From CBDBZX01 sp965213645 (lineage in GTDB: Bacteria > Deinococcota > Deinococci > Deinococcales > Trueperaceae), in NCBI GenBank assembly GCA_965213645.1, contig CBDBZX010000002.1, positions 682,001 through 746,000 on the forward strand: DNA of 64,000 nucleotides, written 5' to 3'. A program made the translations under genes and the position numbers. The notes under the pieces were generated by a model. The model searched no databases, was not told where the DNA came from, and saw only the letters and a program-made list of their open reading frames with translations. Positions 50,294 to 58,912 of the stretch are shown in pieces (positions within the stretch are counted from its first letter, which is position 1; each line of letters begins with the position of its first letter).

Positions 50294-51034
50294 TTGCCGC
50301 TGCCGGACACCTTTCGCCTATTTGACCTGCTCGATATCGTCATTATCGCGGTACTGCTGTATCAGCTTTATAAACTGCTTATTGGCTCACGCGCCTGGAA
50401 CGTGCTGCGCGGCTTAGCGGCGCTCATCGGGCTCTGGTTCTTGGCAGCGCAACTCGACTTGACGGCGACGGCGTGGCTATTCAACCGAGCTGCGCCCGCC
50501 GCTTTTTTAGCGGTGGTCGTCGTGTTTCAACCTGAACTGCGTTCAGCCCTGGAGCGCGTAGGGCGCGGGCGCGGCGCACGCAGCTCGAGCGGCGACCCCG
50601 TCCAAGAGATCATGTCGGCGGTGCGCGAACTCGCCACGCAGCGGCGCGGCGCACTTATCGCGGTTGAGCGGCACACGCCCTTGGCCGAATATGGGCAGGT
50701 CGGTACGAAGCTCGGCACGCCCGTGTCTTCGGCGCTCTTGCAGACGATTTTCGGCTCCAAGGGGCCTTTGCACGACGGCGGCATCATCATTAAAAACGAC
50801 ACCGTGACCTACGCGGGCGCGATTTTCCCGCTCTCGGACAAACACGAAGGCTGGTCGGTCAAGCACGGCACGCGCCACCGCGCCGCAATGGGGCTCTCCG
50901 AAGTTTCGGACGCCTTTACGATCGTCGTGAGCGAAGAGCGCGGCACGGTGAGCGTGGCGCAGCGCGGTGAGCTGCAAGCGGATATTGCGCCCGCCGACGT
51001 GATCAAGGCGCTGCGTGAGGTTTATAGTGGCTAG
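50294..51034 (+). CDS. cdaA: Diadenylate cyclase CdaA
   Basis: CdaA makes cyclic di-AMP, which controls potassium transport and wall homeostasis. The 246-residue protein has three N-terminal membrane helices (LDIVIIAVLLYQLYKLL, LRGLAALIGLWFLAAQ and the WLFNRAAPAAFLAVVVV region), then the DAC domain. Its nucleotide motifs are HDGGIIIKND (usually DGA) and GTRHRAAMGLSE (RHR intact). The start is TTG 50294 with GGAGG at 50284. The regulator cdaR follows 72 bp later; glmM is not adjacent. Confidence 0.94.
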   Translation: MPLPDTFRLFDLLDIVIIAVLLYQLYKLLIGSRAWNVLRGLAALIGLWFLAAQLDLTATAWLFNRAAPAAFLAVVVVFQPELRSALERVGRGRGARSSSGDPVQEIMSAVRELATQRRGALIAVERHTPLAEYGQVGTKLGTPVSSALLQTIFGSKGPLHDGGIIIKNDTVTYAGAIFPLSDKHEGWSVKHGTRHRAAMGLSEVSDAFTIVVSEERGTVSVAQRGELQADIAPADVIKALREVYSG

Positions 51035-51106
51035 TCTTGCGTGCCGATATGAACGGATGAGTCGTGTATAGATTCTCAAACTATTCAGTGTATAGACTCG
51101 AGGAGC

Positions 51107-52198
51107 TTGGCGAACGAACGCAGCGCGAAATTTGGAGACGTAGCTCGAGCACCCCTCTACACAGACATCTACACAGACATAGGTGCTGAGGTGAGACCCT
51201 CCTTTCGCCCCAACCCGCAACGCTGGCTGAGTAACTGGCCCTTTAAGCTGGCCGCTCTGGTACTCGCTATCATGCTCTGGTTTTTCGTCCGCACGGACGA
51301 GAGCTTGACGGGTCAGCGCACGCTCAACGTGCCTGTGACGGTGGTGGGTTTAGACAATAGTGAGCTGGCTTCGGGCGTGCCTGAGCGCGTTGCGGTGACG
51401 ATTTACGGGCCGAGCACCAGGGTGGACGCGCTCCGCACAGAAGGGGTAGACGCTTTTGTCGACCTGCAAGACGTGTCGGGTGAATTCAATGTACCCGTCA
51501 ACGTCTTTCCGCCTCAGGGACTGACCTTGGTGCGCGTCGCCCCCACCGAAATTATCGGCCGGGTGCAGAGCAAAACGAGCAAGCGCGTGCCCGTGCGCGT
51601 AGCGCTCTACGGGCCGACGCCAGCCGACGCCTTGGTGCAGCGTGAAACGAGACCAGGTGAGGTCATCGTGACGGGCCTAAGCTCGCAGGTGGAGCGTGTA
51701 CAAGCGGCGCTGGCTCCCGTCACTTTACAAGGGGTTGACGCGCCCGTGAACCTCTACGCCGCCGACGGCAGTGGACAGCCCGTGCGAGAGGTCAGGCTCG
51801 AGCCCAACCAAGTCCGCGTCACCCTCAGCCGAGAAGAGGTGCTCCACACCCGCCGTGTACCCCTCAATCTCACCCTGCCCGATGTGAGTCCCCTAGAGAT
51901 TTCAGCTCAATCGCTCAGTCAATCTGATGTGCTGCTAGCGGGTCCAAAAGAGGTTCTAATTTCACTGGAGCGCGTTCCAGCTTCGGTCAATCCCTCTTCC
52001 TCTGTGCCCCGAGTAAGGGAGTATACACAGGCGCTGACGCTGCAACTACCCGAAGGGGTGCGTGCGTTAGAGACGCCTCGGCTCGAGCTACAGCTCAGCC
52101 AACCCCCGTCAGAGACCTCTACGGGAGGCGCTGAGGATGCGCCGCCAGAGACTCAATCTCAGCCGGAGCCCAACCAGGTGCCCAACCAAAATCCTTAG
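51107..52198 (+). CDS. cdaR: CdaR, YbbR-domain regulator of CdaA
   Basis: This membrane partner of CdaA has 363 residues from TTG 51107. A single membrane segment (FKLAALVLAIMLWFFV) is followed by four YbbR repeats outside the membrane (for example VPVTVVGLDNSELASGVP, VTIYGPSTRVDAL, VRVALYGPTPADAL). The C-terminus is Pro/Gln/Asn-rich. The start is uncertain: TTG 51107 has TAGACT 8 nt ahead, while GTG 51191 would begin MRPSFRPNPQRWLS close to the membrane segment. The gene order cdaA-cdaR is the conserved one. Confidence 0.9.
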   Translation: MANERSAKFGDVARAPLYTDIYTDIGAEVRPSFRPNPQRWLSNWPFKLAALVLAIMLWFFVRTDESLTGQRTLNVPVTVVGLDNSELASGVPERVAVTIYGPSTRVDALRTEGVDAFVDLQDVSGEFNVPVNVFPPQGLTLVRVAPTEIIGRVQSKTSKRVPVRVALYGPTPADALVQRETRPGEVIVTGLSSQVERVQAALAPVTLQGVDAPVNLYAADGSGQPVREVRLEPNQVRVTLSREEVLHTRRVPLNLTLPDVSPLEISAQSLSQSDVLLAGPKEVLISLERVPASVNPSSSVPRVREYTQALTLQLPEGVRALETPRLELQLSQPPSETSTGGAEDAPPETQSQPEPNQVPNQNP

Positions 52199-52291
52199 TT
52201 GGCTGTGCTCCTGCCCACCTCGAGAACCTTTCAACGTTTTGTCCACCGAGGGCAGGGGTGACCTAGCTATTCCTGTTATAAAGGAAGAACT

Positions 52292-52930
52292 ATGATTTAC
52301 CCGATTCGCTACTACGGTGACCCCGTGCTGCGCAAACACGCCCGCCCGGTCAGCACCTTTGACGACGAACTCAGAGCGCTGAGTCAAGATATGTTAGAGA
52401 CCATGTACGACGCTAACGGCGTCGGCTTGGCTGCGCCGCAAATCGGCCTCCCCAAACGCCTCTTCGTCGCTCTACAGATTGAACCTCTCGAGGACGAGGA
52501 ACCCGACGAGGCGGACGACCTCGCCACGCTCTCCCCGGAAGAGAAGCGCAAACGCTGGGGTGTCGTCGCGGAGCATGTGATGGTCAACCCCGAAATCGTG
52601 AGACGCTCCGGCGAGCAGGTCGGGCAAGACGGCTGCCTGAGTGTGCCGGGGCTTTTCGTCACGGAGATGAAGCGAGACGAAGAGGTCACGGTGCGCTTTC
52701 AGGATGTGACGGGCGCGCCTCACGAACTGGACGCCGAAGGGCACTTTGCCCACGTTATTCAGCACGAGTTGGACCACTTAAACGGCGTGCTCTTCTTCGA
52801 TAGACTGCCCGAGGAGGAGCGCCGCAGCTTCATGAACGAGCACCGCCGCGAACTCGCCGAGCTGCAGCGCGAAGCAAAGACGATGCTCAAGCAACTCAGG
52901 GACAACCCGCCGTTAGCTAGGGTTCAGTAA
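52292..52930 (+). CDS. def: Peptide deformylase
   Basis: This metalloenzyme removes the N-formyl group from new proteins. Of 212 residues, motif 1 GVGLAAPQIGL, motif 2 DGCLSVPGLF (Cys ligand; Asp stands where Glu is common) and motif 3 HVIQHELDHLNG (two His ligands) are complete. An acidic insertion of about 25 residues (EDEEPDEADDLATLSPEEKR) lies before motif 2. The stop TAA overlaps the first of three tandem start units before fmt. Start ATG 52292 has AAAGGAAG ahead. Confidence 0.97.
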   Translation: MIYPIRYYGDPVLRKHARPVSTFDDELRALSQDMLETMYDANGVGLAAPQIGLPKRLFVALQIEPLEDEEPDEADDLATLSPEEKRKRWGVVAEHVMVNPEIVRRSGEQVGQDGCLSVPGLFVTEMKRDEEVTVRFQDVTGAPHELDAEGHFAHVIQHELDHLNGVLFFDRLPEEERRSFMNEHRRELAELQREAKTMLKQLRDNPPLARVQ

Positions 52931-52977
52931 TGTCTAGGTTACGCAATGCATAGGTTACGCAGTGCATAGGTTACGGG
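52930..52977 (+). repeat. Tandem 16-bp start-codon units at the fmt start
   Basis: Three units, ATGTCTAGGTTACGCA, ATGCATAGGTTACGCA and GTGCATAGGTTACGGG, abut exactly. The first two open 7-codon frames that end in TAG inside the next unit; only the third is in frame with fmt. Confidence 0.9.
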
Positions 52978-53894
52978 TCGCCCTCTTCGGCTCACCGAGT
53001 TTTGCGCTGCCGACGCTGGACGCGCTACATCAGAACCACGAGCTTGTTCTAGTTGTAGCGCAGCCCGATAAACCCGCTGGACGTGGCAACAAGCTGACCT
53101 CTCCGTCTGTAGCGAGGCGTGCAAAAGAGCTGGGAGCGAGGTTAGAGCAACCTTCAAAACTCCGCAAGAACGAAGACTTTTTCAGCTTGATCGAATCCTT
53201 AAATTTAGACGTCGCCATCACCGCCGCTTACGGTAAGATTTTGCCGCAGACGCTGCTCGACCTCCCTAAGCACGGTTTTCTGAACGTCCACGCCAGCCTT
53301 TTGCCCAAGTACCGGGGCGCTGCGCCGATTCAGTGGGCGCTGATGAATGGTGAGAAAGAAACAGGCGTGAGCGTCATGCAGACCGAAGCAGGACTTGATA
53401 CGGGGCCAGTGCGGTACGTGGAGCGGCTCGAGATAGGGCCCTTCGATACCGCCCTAACCCTCTTCGATAAACTCTCTTCGTTAGGCGCAAAAGCGATGAC
53501 CGAAGCGCTAGACAAACTGGCGCAAGGCGACCTCCCTTGCATTCCGCAAGACGATGACCAGGCGACCTTCGCCCCTCTTTTAACCAAAGAGGACGGCGAA
53601 ATCCGCTGGAACGAGTCGGCTGAGTCCATCCGTAACCGCTTTCGCGGCGTTTTCGCTTGGCCCGGTACATGGACGGTGCATGGGGGCAAGACACTCAAGG
53701 TGCATGAGTTAGACGTGCAAGAGGGTAGGGGAGAGGTCGGTGAAGTGCTCGCAGTTGACGCCGAAGGCATCTTAGTTGGCGCGGGCGAAGGCGTAGTGCG
53801 CCTCAAAACCGTGCAACCCGCAGGCAAAGCGCGGATGAACGCGCACGACTTCGCCAACGGCTACGGCGTGAAAAAGGGGCAGTCCCTTGGCTAG
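52962..53894 (+). CDS. fmt: Methionyl-tRNA formyltransferase
   Basis: Fmt formylates initiator Met-tRNA. The 310-residue protein begins LRVALFGSPSFALPTLDALH and has AAYGKILPQTLLDLP, the catalytic LNVHASLLPKYRGAAPIQWA (Asn, His) and EAGLDTGPV (Asp), then the C-terminal OB-like domain (TKEDGEIRWNESAESIRNR). GTG 52962 gives the family N-terminus MHRLRVAL. It follows def after 31 bp of tandem start units, which supports def-fmt coupling. der overlaps its end by 8 bp. Confidence 0.96.
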   Translation: MHRLRVALFGSPSFALPTLDALHQNHELVLVVAQPDKPAGRGNKLTSPSVARRAKELGARLEQPSKLRKNEDFFSLIESLNLDVAITAAYGKILPQTLLDLPKHGFLNVHASLLPKYRGAAPIQWALMNGEKETGVSVMQTEAGLDTGPVRYVERLEIGPFDTALTLFDKLSSLGAKAMTEALDKLAQGDLPCIPQDDDQATFAPLLTKEDGEIRWNESAESIRNRFRGVFAWPGTWTVHGGKTLKVHELDVQEGRGEVGEVLAVDAEGILVGAGEGVVRLKTVQPAGKARMNAHDFANGYGVKKGQSLG

Positions 53895-55200
53895 GGTCGC
53901 TATCGTCGGACGCCCCAACGTGGGCAAGTCGAGTCTCTTTAACCGCTTAGTCGGGCGGCGCGAGGCCATCGTTGCGGACATGCCGGGCGTTACACGGGAC
54001 GTTAAGGAAGCCAAGGTCGAGAGTGACTTAGGCGGCACCTTTACGCTGCTCGACACGGGCGGCTTGTGGTCCAACGACGCCTGGGAAGCGCCCATCAAGC
54101 GCCGCATCGAAGCGGCTTTGTTTGATGTTGATTTGGTGCTTTTCTGCGTGGACGGACGCAACCCCCTCTCCGCTGCGGACTACGACATCGCCGACTGGCT
54201 CCGCACCCTAAAAAAAGAAGTTTTGCTCATCGCGACCAAGATCGACGACCCGCGCCACGAGGAGAGCCCCGACGTGTTCGAACTTTACGCGCTCGGCTTT
54301 GGCGAGCCCTTGTTTACCTCAGCGGAGCACGCACGTGGTACGTATGAACTCGTTGACAGTATCTTGGAGCGCCTCCCCGAAGGTGATGACGAAGCCGAGT
54401 CCGAAGAGGTGCGTGTCGCCATCATCGGGCGGCCCAATGTGGGTAAGTCGAGCCTCTTAAATGCGCTCGTGGGCGACGAGCGCGTCATCGTCGCGGATAT
54501 GCCCGGTACGACAAGGGACAGCGTTGATGTAAAATTCGACTTCGGCGGACGACCTTTTATTCTGGTCGATACAGCGGGCATCCGCCGCAAGCCGAGCGAG
54601 GACGTCGAGTACTACTCCAAGCTGCGCAGTGAAGAAGCCCTTCTGAAGTCGGATGTCGCGATGTTGGTCATCGACCCCTTCGAACTCGGCGACCACGAAC
54701 TGCGCCTCGCCAACCTCGCGCTCTCGGCGGGCAAGCCTGTCGTCATGGCGATCAACAAGTGGGACTTGGTCAGTGACGAGCAGTTGCGCGAGTTCGAGTT
54801 CAACCTGGGCGAGGACTTAGCGCACCTCCACTTTGCGCCAAGAATCTACACGAGTGCGCTGAACGCTTACGGTCTCCATGATGTGTTGGCGGCGGTTATC
54901 CGCGTGTACGACACGGCCCGCTTCCGCATCCAGACGAGCGAGATCAACCAGTGGTTGGAGGTCTGGACTCAACGTCAAGCCCCGCCGAACTTCAAGGGCA
55001 AGCCCTTAAAGCTTCTCTACGGCACGCAGGCCGACATCGCCCCGCCGACCTTTGTGATCTCTGTGAACAACGAAAAATTCATCACCCGCGCTTACGAGTC
55101 GTACCTCTTGAACCGCATCCGTGAGGACTTGGGGTTCATGGAGGTTCCGGTGCGGCTGATCTTCAAGTCTCGAGCGGGGGGTAAAAGGGTGAGGTTGTAG
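53887..55200 (+). CDS. der: Ribosome biogenesis GTPase Der (EngA)
   Basis: Der has two GTPase domains and acts in 50S subunit assembly. In 437 residues, domain 1 has GRPNVGKSSLFNRL, DTGG and TKID (the usual NKID has Thr for Asn); domain 2 has GRPNVGKSSLLNAL, DTAG and NKWD. The C-terminal KH-like domain (VISVNNEKFITRAYESYL) ends FKSRAGGKR. The start TTG 53887 lies inside the end of fmt, so the gene belongs to the def-fmt-der operon. Confidence 0.97.
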   Translation: MARVAIVGRPNVGKSSLFNRLVGRREAIVADMPGVTRDVKEAKVESDLGGTFTLLDTGGLWSNDAWEAPIKRRIEAALFDVDLVLFCVDGRNPLSAADYDIADWLRTLKKEVLLIATKIDDPRHEESPDVFELYALGFGEPLFTSAEHARGTYELVDSILERLPEGDDEAESEEVRVAIIGRPNVGKSSLLNALVGDERVIVADMPGTTRDSVDVKFDFGGRPFILVDTAGIRRKPSEDVEYYSKLRSEEALLKSDVAMLVIDPFELGDHELRLANLALSAGKPVVMAINKWDLVSDEQLREFEFNLGEDLAHLHFAPRIYTSALNAYGLHDVLAAVIRVYDTARFRIQTSEINQWLEVWTQRQAPPNFKGKPLKLLYGTQADIAPPTFVISVNNEKFITRAYESYLLNRIREDLGFMEVPVRLIFKSRAGGKRVRL

Positions 55201-55211
55201 CACCCTACACG

Positions 55212-57071
55212 TTACTGCGACCCCACTGACTTCTCTACTGCCGCTCTAACCGCATCAGAGCGTTGCACGGCTTGAGGGGTGAACGCCTCGAGGTAGATAT
55301 CCGCGCCTTGAAAGGCTTGACCCGCTCCGAGCGTAAGGTTGGCCGGATAGACGCCAAAGGGTTCGTTGTCGTCAATCATGATGTTGTCGTTGAGGTCTTG
55401 CCAGGCTACAACGCGGTACGTGCCGGACGTTAAGCTTTCTATTCTAAAGGGGACCGCGAGCTGGGTCGCCGAGAGCGCAGTAGAGCCTGAGCGCGTTTCA
55501 TTGAAGTCTGTACAAGAGGCTGTCGTACAGTGAAACGCAATCACGTAAGTGTTCACGCGCTCCGTCTCGGGTTGAGGAGGCAAGTCACTCGCGCCGCCGA
55601 GCGCGGCGGCGGCGTTGACGAGCCCCGCGCCACAGTCAGACCCTGACGAACGTCCGCACTCACTTGCGGAAAGAGGTTTGGCGCTCGCCTTGAGTCTCGC
55701 CAATACGGTATCCGGGTCTAAGTTAGGCTCCTTGGCAAGCATGAGCGCCACAAGTCCTGAGATATGAGGCGCAGCCATTGACGTACCATCATAGAGTGAG
55801 GAATAGCTAGGCCCACCCTCAGCACCTTGTACCGTGCTAAGCACACCGGCTGGAATTCTATAGCCTTGTATATCTAAAGCTTGATTAATATCTCCACCTG
55901 GAGCCATGACGTCGATACCTGCGCCGTAGTTCGAGTAAGGCGCACGGGTATTCTGCGGCCCGGTTGCGCCCACCGCGACTACACCGTCGCAGTTGGCTGG
56001 CGTAGAGAAACCCACGTCTGTGTTCTCGTTGCCCGCTGCCACAACAACTACACTGCCTTTAGCTCGAGCTATATCAAAGGCGTCTTGCGCAAATTGGCTA
56101 CAAGGCGCTTCACCGCCCAAGCTTAGGTTGATCACCTGTGCAGGGTTGAGGTTGTTGGGTACGCCCGCGACGCGTTCACCCGCAGCCCACAGAACCGCGT
56201 TGACTACGTCGAAAAGGTAGCCCGTACTTCCAAGCGCCCGAATAGGAACGATCTTTGCGCCCCAGCTTACGCCCGCAACGCCGAGTCGATTATCTGTGCT
56301 CGCCGCGACTGTTCCCATCACGTGTGCGCCGTGGTAGCTCCCGCTTTGCCCTAAGTCGGTAGGGTCGGGGTCGTACCCATCGCCATCCGCAGCGTTAGCA
56401 GGATCAGAAACGAAGTCGTAACCGCTCAAAAGGACACCTTGCAAGTCTGGGTGAGGGATAGAGCCGGAGTCTATTACGGCCACGACAACGTCGCTACCTG
56501 AGCCGTCCTCAATGTCCCAAGCGGCGGGCAAATTCATCGCCTCGTAATGCCACTGGAAGGGATAAAATTCATCGTTAGGGGTTTTTTTGATAGTTTGAAC
56601 CCAATTGGGTTCAGCGTAGACGATATCGGGGCGAGCATTGAGCGCTTCGATGAGGTTTAAGGTCTCACGTTCGTTCAGCCCTTCTGCGCGGTAGAGCGCT
56701 GTGCGAGGGAGCCCCGCTGTTTGTGTCCGCTGTAAGGATAATCCCTGCGCTGAGAGCGAGCTAAGCTGCACCTCGGAGCTAAACTTTATGATGACCTCAC
56801 CGGGAACGAGCGAACCTTTCGCCGCGCTGAAGCTGCTTGGAGCAAGGGCCTCCTCGCTTGAACTGTCTAACGACACGCCGCTAACGCTGCCAGGAAAAAT
56901 GAGCGTACCCGCAATTGATCCTGGGTCACCGGGAACTTCGGGCTCGGTCGTGGTCGGGACGTCACTGCAAGCAGCGAGAAGTAGGAGTGTCGCCAAAGTG
57001 AGGTGAGAATATTTTTTCAGGGGGCGACAAACCCGCAAAAGTCCTACAAAAAGATGGATAAACGGAGTCAT
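55212..57071 (-). CDS. Surface subtilase lipoprotein, paralogue of 47291-50050
   Basis: The protein has 619 residues. The lipoprotein signal is LTLATLLLLAACSD. A propeptide (LVPGEVIIKFSSEVQLSSLS) leads into the S8 domain: VVAVIDSGSIPHPDL (Asp), YHGAHVMGTVAAS (His), AAGNENTDVGFS, GTSMAAPHISGLVAL (Ser). A C-terminal sandwich has a calcium-type loop (DLNDNIMIDDNE). It lacks the two N-terminal sandwiches of its paralogue. TAGACT lies 7 nt before ATG 57071. It is inverted with respect to the paralogue, with cdaA to der between them. Confidence 0.95.
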   Translation of the reverse strand: MTPFIHLFVGLLRVCRPLKKYSHLTLATLLLLAACSDVPTTTEPEVPGDPGSIAGTLIFPGSVSGVSLDSSSEEALAPSSFSAAKGSLVPGEVIIKFSSEVQLSSLSAQGLSLQRTQTAGLPRTALYRAEGLNERETLNLIEALNARPDIVYAEPNWVQTIKKTPNDEFYPFQWHYEAMNLPAAWDIEDGSGSDVVVAVIDSGSIPHPDLQGVLLSGYDFVSDPANAADGDGYDPDPTDLGQSGSYHGAHVMGTVAASTDNRLGVAGVSWGAKIVPIRALGSTGYLFDVVNAVLWAAGERVAGVPNNLNPAQVINLSLGGEAPCSQFAQDAFDIARAKGSVVVVAAGNENTDVGFSTPANCDGVVAVGATGPQNTRAPYSNYGAGIDVMAPGGDINQALDIQGYRIPAGVLSTVQGAEGGPSYSSLYDGTSMAAPHISGLVALMLAKEPNLDPDTVLARLKASAKPLSASECGRSSGSDCGAGLVNAAAALGGASDLPPQPETERVNTYVIAFHCTTASCTDFNETRSGSTALSATQLAVPFRIESLTSGTYRVVAWQDLNDNIMIDDNEPFGVYPANLTLGAGQAFQGADIYLEAFTPQAVQRSDAVRAAVEKSVGSQ

Positions 57072-57078
57072 GGAGGCT

Positions 57079-57084
57079 AGTCTA
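57079..57084 (-). promoter_or_regulatory. -10 element TAGACT, leaderless start
   Basis: On the minus strand TAGACT is followed by 7 nt and ATG 57071. Confidence 0.5.
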
Positions 57085-57115
57085 GCGTCACATTTAGGGG
57101 TATTCCTGACGGAAA

Positions 57116-57137
57116 TCTCTCGTTATAATGCGAGAGA
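57116..57137. promoter_or_regulatory. TATAAT framed by an inverted repeat
   Basis: TCTCTCG (57116-57122) and CGAGAGA (57131-57137) enclose TATAAT at 57124-57129. It may be a promoter with an operator over its -10, about 180 bp upstream of prfB. Confidence 0.4.
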
Positions 57138-57310
57138 TATCGTACATTTGGTGGAAAATCAAACGGCGCTAGGAGGTGGACGCACTTATTTTTTCCTCGA
57201 GGCTTCGCCCATATTTCCACAACAAATAAGGTGCTTCAACCAAACTACATCGGCGCTTTACAAAGCGCTTACCAGATGCGATACGATGGACAAACAAAAG
57301 GAGTTTAACT

Positions 57311-58406
57311 ATGACCATGCAGGAACAAAAACAGCAACTTCTCGCCCTCCGGGGGTATCTTTGACGTCGCTGGCAAAGAGGTCAGGCTCAGCGAGTTAGA
57401 GCCCCGACTCAACGACCCCAACCTCTGGAACAACCCCGACGAAGCCCGTAAAGTGACGCAGGAGTCCTCGAGGCTCGGACGTATTGTTGAGAGTTATCAC
57501 CGCTTAGAGAGCGACATCGAAGGCTTAGAAGAACTTTACGAAATCGCCTCAGAAGAAGAGGTCGCAGAGTTGGAGGACGAAAAAGCGTCCATCCAAAAAA
57601 CGTTGGACCTGCTCTACCGAGAAACCCTCTTCTCCGGCGAGCACGACGAACGCGCCGCGATTCTGACCATTACCCCCGGCGCAGGTGGCACCGAATCCTC
57701 GGACTGGGCGGGAATGCTTTTCAGAATGTACCGCCGCTTCGCCGAGCGCCAAGGCTTCAACGTCGAACTCTTGGACGCCGTCGGCAACGACGCTGCGCCG
57801 AATGGCATCGACTACGCCCAGATCATCGTACGCGGCGAGCGGGCCTACGGGCTCCTCCAAGTCGAGTCGGGCGTCCACCGCTTGGTGCGCGTGAGCCCCT
57901 TCGACTCGCAGAACCGCCGCCACACGAGCTTCGCGGGCGTCGAGGTGATGCCCGAAATTGACGACGACATCGAGCTGAACCTCGACCCGAACGACATCCG
58001 CACCGACGTGTACCGCTCGTCCGGTCCGGGTGGGCAATCGGTCAACACCACCGACTCGGCGGTGCGCGTCGTCTATAAAGGTGGCACGCCGGATGAGATC
58101 GTCGTGACCTGTCAGGACGGTAAGAGTCAAATCAAAAACCGCGAGAAGGCGATGACGGTGCTTCGCTCCCGCCTCTTCGAACGCGAAGAGCGCAAGCGGT
58201 TGGAGGAGCAGATGAAGGCAAGGGGCGAGCAAAAAGCCATCGAGTGGGGTTCGCAGATTCGCTCCTATGTGCTCGATAAGCAGTACATCAAAGACCACCG
58301 TAGCGGGGAGACGCGCCACGACCCTGGCAACGTGTTAGACGGGGATATTGAGGATTTAGTGTGGAAGGGGTTGGAGTACAACGCGCAGCAGCGCGTAGCT
58401 GCGTAA
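57311..58406 (+). CDS. prfB: Peptide chain release factor 2, with programmed +1 frameshift
   Basis: RF2 ends translation at UGA and UAA. The gene starts at ATG 57311 with AAAGGAG 7 nt ahead. After 17 codons the frame meets TGA (57362-57364) within GGGGGTATCTTTGAC, the conserved RF2 autoregulatory site: slipping +1 at CTT gives GAC and opens the frame to 58406, 364 residues in all. The body has TPGAGGTESSDWAGMLFRMY with the GGQ motif later in SSGPGGQSVNTTDSAVR, and the stop-recognition region. The leader reading also contains an SD-like GGGGG. Confidence 0.97.
57359..57365 (+). promoter_or_regulatory. RF2 programmed frameshift site CTTTGAC
   Basis: CTT TGA C is preceded by GGGGGTAT, the standard slip site with its upstream SD-like stimulator. 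Low RF2 favours the +1 shift. Confidence 0.95.
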
Positions 58407-58427
58407 GGTATCGAGATAAGTTAGGTA

Positions 58428-58862
58428 TCACCTACGATTTCTGTGTTCTCTCAAAATATCAGCAAACTCTCTAGTAAGTTGAACGCAGTTTTCGTATCCT
58501 TCAACTTCGTCCCAAAGCAAAATAGAAGGTAAGTCCGTATGGCTAAGTATGCCGACGGTCTTGCCTTCATTTGTGTCAATTGTTGCAATAGGATGCATTG
58601 TTGCGTTCAGGTAGTCACTTGAGAGCGGTTTGTGAAAATGGACAAGTCTTCTAAGTTGCTCACCTTCGAAATCTTCTGTACCGACTATGCCTGGTGCATG
58701 ATTAAGAATCTGATTGAGTTTATTGATCCACGAGACGCCGTAAATACGGTCTTCAACGTCGTCTGACTCGGATATTAGGCATACCGCCCTATTGTCGAAC
58801 AATTGAAGGTTGACACGAGGCTCTTTATTGAAACTTATTTCTCCCTCTCTAATGATTTGCAA
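58428..58862 (-). CDS. Hypothetical protein, 144 aa
   Basis: I do not recognise the family. The protein is soluble, with mixed alpha/beta pieces (NLQLFDNRAVCLISESDDVE, ATIDTNEGKTVGILSHTDLP) and a C-terminal helix. There is no signal or membrane segment and no catalytic motif. The DNA is AT-richer than prfB and mscS on either side. Its size, isolation and composition are like those of orphan immunity or accessory proteins, but this is a guess. Confidence 0.6.
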   Translation of the reverse strand: MQIIREGEISFNKEPRVNLQLFDNRAVCLISESDDVEDRIYGVSWINKLNQILNHAPGIVGTEDFEGEQLRRLVHFHKPLSSDYLNATMHPIATIDTNEGKTVGILSHTDLPSILLWDEVEGYENCVQLTREFADILREHRNRR

Positions 58863-58912
58863 CCTAGTTCAGCCTCGACTCTCATTCCCACACGTTTCCA
58901 TACCTCGAGCCT

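Noticed and set aside
50543..51220. Minus-strand open frame opposite cdaA-cdaR
   Set aside because: Antisense to conserved cdaA motifs.
52930..52977. CRISPR or VNTR array
   Set aside because: Only three 16-bp units without spacers; they are start-codon duplications.
57549..58319. Minus-strand open frame of 256 codons opposite prfB
   Set aside because: prfB is certain on the plus strand; the other frame has no motif.
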